From Didymodactylos carnosus (lineage: Eukaryota > Rotifera > Eurotatoria > Philodinida > Philodinidae), in contig CAJNOQ010001832.1 of NCBI GenBank assembly GCA_905250885.1, forward strand, positions 1 through 28,155: 28,155 bases of DNA. The letters are read 5' to 3'. Shown in pieces: positions 1 through 9,800 of the stretch (positions are counted from its first letter, which is position 1; the number at the start of each line of letters is the position of its first letter). Under the pieces are notes generated by a model. It saw nothing but the letters and a program-made list of their open reading frames with translations. It was not told where the DNA came from and made no database searches. A program made the translations under genes and the position numbers.

Positions 1-75
1 AGAAGATCGGTCTTTGAAGGCCTAGCAGCAGCATTCATGGTGATATTCGGAATCAGCATCGTCGACTACCTATAG
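1..75 (+). CDS. 3' end of an upstream gene, C-terminus of a probable membrane protein (partial)
   Basis: Frame 1 is open from the first base and ends at TAG 73-75, giving 24 residues. They start RRSVFEG and continue into a hydrophobic stretch (LAAAFMVIFGISIV) that ends in DYL. The other two + frames contain stops within this stretch, and base composition here is less AT-rich than in the DNA that follows, as expected for coding sequence. The hydrophobic segment near the C-terminus suggests the last transmembrane helix of a membrane protein. The family cannot be named from so little sequence. The rest of the gene lies to the left of the window. A chance open frame is possible, since only 25 codons are visible. 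Confidence 0.5.
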   Translation, partial: RRSVFEGLAAAFMVIFGISIVDYL

Positions 76-875
76 TCCACTCGGTTTCGTTGAAAAAGCG
101 ATTTATCAGTTGGGGTACTTCCCTCGTTAGACAAGAGTTCTGGTAGAACTAAAATTATTATTTCCTGTAATCACGCATTATTTAACGGCAGTCGCATGAT
201 AATCCTTTGTGATTAATACTTATCAATAGACCTGCAATCATTTTTCTGTCTTCTATTTTTCTCGAGTAACATAGCTCACATCTAACATTTTCAACGTTTA
301 ACCGTAACAGTTCTAAAATTTCATTTTATATATGGATTCCAAACTGTAAAACTGTAACATTCGAAAGCTAACCTTTATTCTTCTTTGACTTTAAAACTGT
401 TGTATGCTGGTTGTGTATATAGCTACTTTTACTTTTCATTTTCTTTATTTTTATTTTCAGTAATTTCTTCTCTCCTTTTTTTCTTTTTTTTGTTCAGGTT
501 TATTATTGTTTCAGTAATAGTCTTTCCGTTGTTACTTCTACGTTTTATTACATTTGAAAAAAATTGCTCTCCTGTCTATCATCCGTAAGTAATCATACAT
601 TATCTGTTTGAGGTGAAATCAAGATGCCCGTAGTGTGTCTATTGTCTCATATTTTATCCTAGTGCATGTCATGTGCAAAACTGAATTCTCAAAATAGAAA
701 ATAATTATTGGCTAAGAAAAGAGAAATTAAGGCTAATTACACATAGAGGCGTTGAAAAGTGGATCATGTTTATTCCCATCCGATAGTTGAAAATTGTTCT
801 TTTTCTGCATTTCTACATACTACATACATTGAAAATGTATAAAAATTTTCTTTTTAAGATGTACTCTTGAATAAA
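76..875. other. Probable 3' UTR and intergenic DNA
   Basis: This stretch is AT-rich, with T-rich runs around 420-550 that produce only a low-complexity Phe/Leu/Ser open frame. No clear AATAAA signal lies close to the stop at 75. The first one seen is at 871-876, at the edge of the palindromic element. I see no other gene. Confidence 0.4.
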
Positions 876-1148
876 CCCATGTCACCAAAACCAAAATTAT
901 CTTTTTTGCGTGAATCGAGTGAATAACGCAAAAAACATGTAAAAACATAAGTGGCGTAACGCAAAAAACCGGTTACAAAAGCGAAATTCTGTATATTATT
1001 CTAGAACAAAATATTTACAAAATTCTGTATTAGATCGATTAATACAGAATTTCGCTTTTTTGTAACCATTTTTTGCGTTACATCACTTTTATTTTTGCAT
1101 TGTTTTTTGCGTGATCACGCAAAAACAATTTTGCTTTGCCGATATGGG
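876..1148. repeat. Near-palindromic foldback element (MITE-like)
   Basis: The whole 273-bp segment folds on itself. It begins CCCATGTC and ends GATATGGG. The inner arms at 949-995 and 1041-1088 are almost perfect inverted copies (left aagtggcgtaacgcaaaaaa, right complement aagtgatgtaacgcaaaaaa, both continuing to gcgaaattctgtat). Outside these, copies of the motif CGCAAAAA and its complement TTTTTGCG recur at about 902-910, 927-934, 960-967, 1071-1077, 1105-1111 and 1118-1125. The 45-bp centre contains a third copy of aattctgtatta. It has no open reading frame, so it would be a non-autonomous DNA-transposon derivative. I could not find a clean target-site duplication (flanks gaataaa and aagacat). 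Confidence 0.75.
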
Positions 1149-3373
1149 AAGACATCATACTATCTTCAAAAGAAAATGTTTATTATTTATCCTTAGTCTT
1201 TAAATGGCCGCTATGTCTCTGACTAAAGACAGATATTAAACACATTTTTCAAGATTCACCGTTTGATACTTGCTTGTAGCCTGTAGAGCGCGTGTTAGGC
1301 ATCAGACATAACTTAATCTTTGATTTTGTAACAGCTTGTCTGCTGACACGACTGCTACAAAAGCTTATTTCGTATTTTAACAGTACAACCGGTAGTCCAT
1401 TGTTAAAACATCGTAGGCATTAAAAACAATCGGAATTATTTTCTAATTCCAACGTCGTTTCTTCTTTATTATAAAAAATTTTCACTTGCATGAAGACTCT
1501 TTGTCTTTCTGTCTCTTTCTATCTCTCTCTCTCTCTTTTTACAGGTTGAAACAGAGTTAAAATAAAAAACAGAAAGAAATTTGAAAAGACCTGTCTAATG
1601 ATAAAAATATGTCTTTCTGTGTGAAAAACAGAAGGTTGAAAAAATAGAGAAAAAAAGGAAGAAAATCATCATGTGTGTGTGTGTATGATGAACAAGGAAT
1701 AGTATCCACATAATTCTGTGACTTAGGGGAACAATGACGAGTTGTTTAATGTTCAAAAGAATATACGTAGTAAAAGCCCTTCAACTAATTAGGACAACAA
1801 TAATAATTATTTCAATTTGAAGCACTATTACAATGATAAATCTTGCGAGAACTTGTTTAGAATATCATGCATTGCAGTATTTGTTTACAGTTGTGTAACA
1901 AAGAGAGATGGGTGCATATCATTTCATTTTTACATAGAAAAGATAATTTTTTTTAATAGTTCAATTTCGATATTTTTTGTTTATTGTTTAAAGTTTTAAA
2001 TTTTAATAATTATATTAGAGAAGTAAATAGTCAAAATCTGATTCGCATGTTGCAACTATGATTAATCATTAATGTTTATTTATTGTTTTAAAAGAGGTAT
2101 TTTCTATAGAAAAGTGAACTACTAATTTCAGAACTCCAATTTAGTTGTAGAAAAATTAATATTAAAAATGTTCATAATCGAAAAAAATGTCTATATTGCC
2201 ATAAAAAAATTGTTGATACAAAGATGTATTTTTCTTTGCAGAAAATGTTTCATTTTTGCTCGTTGACTACATAAAAAGTTCGATCGACTATCTCAAAATT
2301 AGATTAGATAATTAATGGATAATGCAAATGTATCCGAGAAAAGAACAAGGTAATTAATAAAAGGAAATATATTTGCAATTGTGTAGATTTTATAATACCA
2401 AATTTAAACTACATACTCTTTTAACGCATATAATATAGTAAATATCATCTTTCAAAAGTCAATTTTTCCGATTTTATTTTTATATATTTTCTTCAATTAT
2501 TTCTGCATATGTCATCTTCTAAGTAATTTACCATGAAAAGAACCATCATTGTCTATAGAAGAAAAAAAAAATCAACAAGTTTTTTCCTCTTTCTGTCTTT
2601 CTCTATTGTCTCTACACACCAAAAGAAGATACAGTATTATTCAACTAGAAATCTTTTTCTTTTTTTCGCTTCTTTTTCCTACGGTTTGTGTGTTAAAATG
2701 GAACGTGTATGTAAGAACAAAATATATTACAAGTGCAATGAATTCCAGAAAAGATATCTTTATTAATAATAAGACAAGATCAGATCATTAAGCGTTAATT
2801 CTATTAAGTAGATAAAAGAATTTCGATTAGTAATCAATCAATAAACCTATACATAGACCAAAAGATAAGATGATATGTTCAATATAATAAAACGGTAAAA
2901 ATTGTATGTATAAAAATATCTCTTAGATAATAATTAGTTGAATATTAAAAGCTTATTAATTAATTCATTGGAGATCTTTTAACTCCCAGTAGATATGCTG
3001 TTTACACCTTCGTGAAACGATAATTAAATTTGAAATAAATATTTATTATTATGTCTATTTGGTAATGTTGAGTGGTATATGATAAAGAAAAATTGAAAAT
3101 CAGCTAGCATCATTTTGCTTCTCTTTTTCTTCTTTATTTTGCCACATGATTTCCTTTCACAAAACTGATTTAATTAGTAGTCACCAAATATTTTTTTTGT
3201 GTAAACAGTCACTTTTAATTTCCGAGTTTATAATGAAACCATCGCCCTCAATTTTTTTTTTTTTGTTTTGTGACTCATATGAAATATTTTATTTATAATT
3301 TGCTTAATAACATTCAAAGATCTAATTTGAAACTAAAATCTCTTCTATTATGTGTTTTTTTTTCTTTTATTAG
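1149..3373. other. Intergenic DNA upstream of the large gene
   Basis: This is AT-rich non-coding sequence. It contains a pyrimidine tract with (CT)n at about 1522-1536 that ends in ACAG at 1544, a purine-rich downstream block, (TG)n at about 1672-1684, and a 9-bp inverted repeat (ACAGAAAGA near 1570, TCTTTCTGT near 1612). A good acceptor-like sequence (ttttctttgcag) lies at about 2241. No convincing coding exon was found. Promoter elements for the gene at 3432 presumably lie at its right end but could not be identified. Confidence 0.4.
1500..1544 (+). repeat. Pyrimidine/(CT)n tract ending in a splice-acceptor-like ACAG
   Basis: About 45 nt of almost pure C/T, including about eight CT units, is followed directly by TTTTTACAG. 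This is what a strong 3' splice site looks like. The sequence after it (GTTGAAACAGAG) opens only six codons before TAA. It may be an acceptor for an untranslated exon or simply a microsatellite. Confidence 0.3.
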
Positions 3374-3431
3374 AATAGTCTAGTGGACGACAAACAAAAT
3401 CTAGGCATTACTAACATGATTTTAAAAGAAA
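3374..3431 (+). promoter_or_regulatory. Candidate 5' UTR start at a splice or trans-splice acceptor
   Basis: The tract gtgttttttttttcttttattag ends at 3373, 58 nt before the ATG at 3432. It reads as a strong 3' splice acceptor. No matching upstream coding exon was recognised. It could receive either a 5' UTR exon or, in lineages that use it (rotifers, flatworms and nematodes among others), a trans-spliced leader. This is inference from the acceptor alone. Confidence 0.35.
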
Positions 3432-3487
3432 ATGTTAACAACTATTTTTATTTTAATAATATTTCCATTTCTTGTTCTATTTGCTGA
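3416..3487 (+). CDS. Upstream ORF overlapping the main start codon (candidate)
   Basis: An ATG at 3416, with A at -3, opens a 23-codon frame ending in TGA at 3485-3487. It begins 16 nt before the main ATG and runs through it in another frame. Ribosomes that start here would bypass the main start, so it could lower translation of the membrane protein. It is a short ORF that could exist by chance. Confidence 0.3.
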   Translation: MILKENVNNYFYFNNISISCSIC

Positions 3488-3819
3488 CAAAATTAATTCT
3501 AAAAGTCTGTATAGTAATACTATGATATCATCAACAAAATTACAACGAACATCAGTATTTTATCCTATACACGTCGAATTAATGAACAATATTCATTATG
3601 AAATACGTCGTCATACCACCATAAAACGATACAAAAGACATAAAATAATTCATAAAAGATTTGATGATGAAAATTTAAATTTTTTAAATGATGATAATGA
3701 TCCTGTTGAATTAACAAACGTGAATATAACAAACAACAAAACATTTTATCGTCAAAGTTTTTTTCATGATGATTCGAAAATACCTTTCCACGAATACATT
3801 CGTGAACAGAAAGATCCAA
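3432..3819 (+). CDS. Exon 1: signal peptide and ectodomain (residues 1-129)
   Basis: The start is the ATG at 3432 (A at -3), which is followed directly by a hydrophobic signal sequence (MLTTIFILIIFPFLVLFA). The exon ends at GATCCAA before the donor gtaagaaat, phase 1. The ectodomain has many basic residues (RRHTTIKRYKRH), including the furin-type RYKR at 66-69. An Asp/Asn-rich patch (DDEN, NDDND) and two sequons (NIT at 98-100, NKT at 102-104) follow. There is no cysteine, so no disulphide-stabilised domain is expected. The open frame continues 32 nt into the intron before stopping at 3851, which is read-through and not coding. Confidence 0.85.
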
Positions 3820-6800
3820 GTAAGAAATATCTTCAGTTTTTAATTAAATGATAAATTGATATCTGAGAGATAATCATTTATAACACACAGAAGCCGAGAA
3901 AACACAAATTGCATCTCTAAAATCTATCAAGGATTTTTGAAATTTTCTCTACAATTATACTTAAACGGTTTTTCTTAACTTTATGCGGTGGTACTTTCTC
4001 TTCCTACTATCAATAGTCCCTTTTCAAGCAAAAAAAGAAATTTTATGAAATAGTATCGACCATATAAAAGGAAATTCTCTTCTAGTTTAAGCTATTTCTA
4101 AAAAATGTTTTTTGCTTTGGTTTATCCATAAGTGGTAGCTTCAAATATCGATCGCTCACTTGTCACTCTTTATTATTTGGATGATCTCGATCGCAACACT
4201 CACTGTACGCTGACAATCGATGGTTTTTGTAAATTGTGCCCTTCTACATTCACTTATGAACATACATTTTTCTTATTATGATTTAGACTATAAGTTTTAT
4301 TTTTAAATATTCTCTTATTGACCTTTATTTTAATTTTTCGTTTAGTATTGACTCGAACCCAAACCCGTGCTATTACAACTGTTATCATTGTCATTGGTGT
4401 ATTTATTATTATAATAACTATGTTCAAATTGAAGTAAGTTTCGTATTTTCTCTAAAAAAAGTAAAAATAAACTGTTCAAGTCTTTAATATCTTCCAATTT
4501 AATAGTGCATTGTGAGTTTCAGCTTTTATTTAGTCGATTATAAAGATAAAAATCATAAGAGTCGGATAAGTAATCACGAATAAAAAGAAAACCTTTAGAC
4601 TATCGATTAACTGACGTTTGAGTTAAAGTCTCATGCGAACATACATATAAGTGATTCTAGTGATTTTTGTACCGTTCGACCTAAGCTAATGAACCTGCAT
4701 GATTTAGTATTAGCGGAGAACTCTGTTAATACTAAATCAAACTTTTCGAAACTTATGCCATTTTATACCGAACACTTTATTCTATGCTAAGATCTCTTGT
4801 CTGTCTTATTTCCTTAGTGTAAAGTAGGCAAAACACTTCTTTTTTTTCCGTGTTTTTCTTAGTGATTTCTTCACATGCTTTTTTCTTAATTAACATTTTT
4901 CTTCTTATAAAGGGGAGCGGAACAAAACCTCTTTTTTTGTGCAGTATTTTATCTGCTCTGTCAATCTGCAGTCTTAGTTTTATCTAATCATTTTTAGTTT
5001 CTGTGAAAACTTCCAAGGAATTTGTGGTTCTCGCAAAGTCAAAAATCATGCCCCAGCTCCTTTTGAGTCTACTGCGCAACCAATAAGCACTTAAAGTTCA
5101 ATGTTTTCCTATGAAAAAATTCACCAAAGTAGACACTATAGAGTGCTGAAAACTGCAGGTTACTAGCTTTTCTCATTTTCGAGTAATTGACATTTTACTG
5201 ACGTCCAGTGGCTTGACATACATTTTGTCCCACCCCGTTTTACCTATCTCCTGACCATACCACATGAAATTAAGAACTCATTTTTTACCATATATGTCAG
5301 ATGGACAGCACAAGTTGTGGTGTAAATATCAAGGCTTCAGCTTATTTCTAAAGGAAAGAATTTGAAAAATACAGTGAAATACCTCACCCCCCCTTTTTTG
5401 TTCCACCCCTGAACATGTCTCGAGAAACGTAAGGACTTCCACATAAAGCCGCGAATTTTAAGAGTATACGTATTTTGACATCCTGGATCGAGTAGCCCAC
5501 TCACTTTTCTGGAAATCAGCTAAGCAAAGGATTTCTAGAATACCTGTGTTTCTAGAGGTCCAAGCTTAGAAATTGTCAAAAACCCTTTTTGAAGGATGCC
5601 AGTCAATAGAGCATAATGTGAAAACCTATGTTTCAATACATTTTTAAGCTCAGTTATGCTTCTTTAGCTGAAAATCAGAAAAAATCGCATTTTCGATCCT
5701 GACTCGGGATTCCTGAGTCAAAAAGTAAACAACCAGTATTTGGACAGAGAAGACTTGATAGTTTGGAAACAGATTTTTTATAGACTGTCGAGTATCCTCT
5801 ATCCCTATTTACAGTGTTGAAATATTTTTCTGGTTACTTTCATTTTAGGTTTTTTTTTTCTTCAAAAACAGTACAAAAATCACCAGAATCACTCATATAC
5901 ATTCTGCCTCAATTTTGAACTTTTATAAGCTCATTCGTCTGCTTCAACTATAGTCGAAGTTATTAAAAATCGGAAGAGCAGAAATTTTTCGATTTTGCTG
6001 ATCCCCTAAGAAACGTCACCTTGAAAAGCGTCAACTGTCGGTCGCTCATACGCCGGCTCACGTACATTATGGTATCTTTCAGAAAAAAAGCGTTAAAGCA
6101 GTTTACATACCTCTGATTCTATAAACAATAAGAGAAATGGTTTGAATTATTAGAGGCAACATTGTGGTTGTTTTTTTAAACTTTACTTTATACTGCCACT
6201 TTGGGATGTTCACCTTATCATAATTTTAATTGGAACGGTTGTTCGTTAAAAATGTTTCCAAGAGAAAGTAGACGTTTGTCCTACTTAAAAGATGATTTAT
6301 CCCCAGACCATCAAAAATTGTGTAATTAATTATCAATTAGATATTCTTCGATACCCAATTCTAGGTGTGTTAAATGACTGTAAACGGACAGTTCTGTCCA
6401 TTTATTGCATGTTTTAGGCATTTAAAAAGAATGTTTTAATATCTTAAAATGACATTTAAGCAATTTGTCCCAGTGAAACTACCGATAATTAACGGCGGCA
6501 TCAATGGTCAGTTTTTTAACAGTTTAGTGTCATTTAATAGATATTTTTTAACCAATTAGTTAATTGTCGATCAATAGACTATTAAATGCCTATTATATTT
6601 CAACTGCATAAGCATTCTTAATTGACTCTCATAAACAATTCAAACGAGAAATTGAAAAAAATTCTATAGTTACTTTGTTAATTATATAAGTACTTATTTC
6701 CTAATGGCACTGCTGTATAAGTTAAGTTTAACATGGTTGAGAACTGTTGCATCAACTAACAAAATAAAGCTGATAAATGGTCACGTTTATAATAGTCCCT

Positions 6801-9800
6801 TTAGCCAAAATCCTACGCATGTTCTAGCTACGCCCATCTAGGATCTTAAAGTTAGGATTCTAGTAGGAAACAGGTAGGACGTGCGTAGGATTTTGTCTAG
6901 GCTTCAATCATTACACTTTCTTGTTCGAGTCCTATTCGGACCCTAACAGAATTTTAGCAAATCTCATGACTTTCTGGTATCCCCGATTTCATAAGCATTC
7001 TATTTAAAAGTAGGCCGAATCCTGAAAGAATCCTGATAAGATTTCTCTAACGTGCTATCAAGAAATGGATAGGTTTCTTCTAGGGATAGGACTAGAATTC
7101 AAAAGTCTACATCTAGAAATTCTCTGAGTTCACTTTATGTATATCGTCGTCACTTAAATGTTTTTTATACATGAGAGAAACGTAACTTTCTGGTACAATT
7201 GATAAAAAAAAATGAAAGTGTTCATTAAAAAAGTTTGAATGGTACGTTTTCTTCCCCTGTCTTTGCCGAGTATCCTATAAAAATTTCCCAACTGCCAGAT
7301 TCATACTGGCTGAGTAAGGAGGGAGACAATTTTCAGTTTTTGCCATAGAGAATTTTTAGCAGGATTTTGCTAGAAAAAGGGTTGAAATAGATGTATTCTA
7401 CATCGTTCGACAGAGAATGATTGACAGTGGGACTGTGAGCAAATGCATCAAGCCGAAAAACCGCAGAAAAGTTTTTTCATTCTTTAGTGTTAAAATCTAA
7501 AAAGTCCGAATTTCGTTATGTGATTCTACTTTCAGAATTATCCATTATTTTAGCAAAGACTCTAGATTTTAGAGCTCCAAAAATTAGGTAGTCAAACTCG
7601 CCGCAGTCTGAGAAGTCGACTGGTGTACGGTATTGATGGTTTTCGTTTAGCTTTGACCAAAAATCTCACTAAAAAAGGTTGGTCTACATTTAGTTAAAAA
7701 CAAGTGTAGACCGACGTCTGATCTACAATTTAGCCACTCCAAAAATTTCTTCAGTGGTGGACTTTTGGGGAAAACTGTAAGAGAAGGTCGGCCTACAAAA
7801 AACGGAAAAGATGCTTGTAAAATGATTATATCTAAAGAATAACAAAAAAAAGTCAACAAAGTTGAACACTAATTATATGGTTAAATTCACAATTCAATTC
7901 TCTACAGGATGCGCTGCTTTCCTTTTCTTTTTATATCTTTTTATATAATCAAAAATTCAGTTTTCAGATGATGAGTCATCAGAAAATTAAGTTAAGCCTC
8001 TTGTAACCTGAGTTATTATAGAAACATATCTAAACAAGTGATTGTACTAGAAAGTTACGTTTCTCTCACATATACATATGTAACAATATGTTTTGTCTCG
8101 ACTAAATAGCTCTTCAACATTTAATGTTAAAGAAAAGGTAAAATAGACGATTATGATTATATTGTTTATCATTATCTATCTCTTTTTTGCCTCCTTATAT
8201 GTTATAACAACGTAAAGTTATCGGTCTATGATTTGTGATGTATTGCATGATCAACTTCTCTCTTCTCTATAATTAATGTAGTAAAAAAACTTTTTATGTT
8301 TTTATGATACGTAAGTAAAATCCGTTTGTTGATGATGCAGAAATACACTAATCTGCAGTAAATATTTAAATATGAATTGTCGTTTATTAGTTTATTAAAT
8401 TAAACCATGAATTGATGGAAACCTGTAAAAAGCAATTGGCGTACATTTGCGCTTATGTGTAAGTAGAACTTGTTTTTGGTTTCGTCCACTAATATAGATT
8501 AAAACGATCCTCATCACATTAGGTAATTGTGGCCCTTTAGGACAAAGCTAAGGTTTGCATAGTTTTTGCAGCTAAAGATAGTTGAAAACGTAACTGGGAA
8601 ATCGCATGTTCAGCTAATTTGCATATCGGTGTTCGCACGTTATCTTTTGGATTTCCCTTTTGCTTTTGCTGTAAAACTTGAACGGTATACGGCTTAGTCA
8701 CGTAACTCTGCTAACGTAGTGTGATTCCTGAACAGTTTTTTCGCATTTTGTTTCTCTTATGATTTCCGAACAAAAACACGCCTAGAGCTATGCGCAAAAA
8801 GAGCAAGATGGTAACGCATCAACAATAGGTTAATGATTAGACGACTTCCATATATAAATTTCGAAGTTTTTGCAGAGTTCTCATAGAATTTTTTTATGGA
8901 ATCCATAGATAATTCTACTTATGGTTCTCAATCTGAAGTTTTAAAAAAACAAAGCTGATCAGTTCTACAAACTGTAGTTACTTCTTTAACTATTCGATAA
9001 ACAAATAGAAAAAAGATATTCCGCGATATGGACCGAATCTAGAACAGTACTCACTATCATTCTCACCTGTTTAGCTTTGAATTCAATGCAAAGTTGAACG
9101 CTGTACATTGTATCCAATATATATTGTTTTATTTTTGTACCATTGTTATTAAATCACACTTCTTTTAGAAATATTGGTTAATTTCATTTCAGCTATCGAT
9201 ACGTTTCTGAAAGAACTCCTCCCCGGAGTTTGGGATTTAAAGACGAGAATTCATAATAAAAACAGAAAGGTCATGTTAAACCATATAGATCACATTCTCT
9301 AGGGACCATCTTAATAAATGAGAAGAATGGAAAACATTTTTTAGAAAACTAGTCTGTCTTCTTCTTCATTACGTGTCTCGTCTAACGAGGAGGATATTTT
9401 CTTGAAAAATTCGAAAGAAGATTAACACAAACAAACATGAGGCAATAACACAATCCGAGTCTGCATTTCTCTGACTCGACAACCCAATGACGAAATGTAG
9501 AAACCAAATCAGATAAGCTACTCAAGAAATTAAACTGAATTTCATCCACTTTCTTTAAAAAGTGTCATCAAACTCAGTTTAATAACAATTTTTATTGTTT
9601 AAAGTTTAAACCGTAAAGTACGTTTTGAGTTTGTAATAACTACGCTGATAAGCTTTTTTTGATTGCTTTTCCTATTTATATATGTTGAGTTCATCATCAA
9701 ACACTTCTTTGCTCAACTTGTAATAACATGTATTAATAATCCTTGAACTGCAGTATTCTCTATTGTGTAGCCTAGAATCTTCAAACATACATTTTATTGA

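Noticed and set aside
385-588. 67-codon + frame rich in Phe, Leu and Ser
   Set aside because: It is a read of T-rich low-complexity DNA and needs a non-ATG start. It has no splice or domain support.
1817-1999. 60-codon + frame
   Set aside because: It has a non-ATG start, AT-driven composition and no acceptor, donor or partner exon.
2241-2280. Good acceptor (tttctttgcag) followed by ATG and a nine-codon frame
   Set aside because: The frame is too short and has no link to the gene at 3432. It could be an untranslated exon, but nothing supports it.
2533-2791. Two overlapping + frames of 77 and 80 codons
   Set aside because: Both derive from A/T-rich tracts with a low-complexity composition, and neither has flanking splice signals that lead to another exon.
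3565-3819. 84-codon minus frame
   Set aside because: It is a shadow of exon 1, which has the signal peptide, phase and splice evidence.
6920-6945. gttcgagtcc, resembling a tRNA T-loop
   Set aside because: The flanking bases do not form a T stem, and no acceptor, D or anticodon arms are found upstream.
7647-7859. 70-codon minus frame inside the 897-bp element
   Set aside because: It has no transposase motif, overlaps internal inverted repeats and probably arises by chance.
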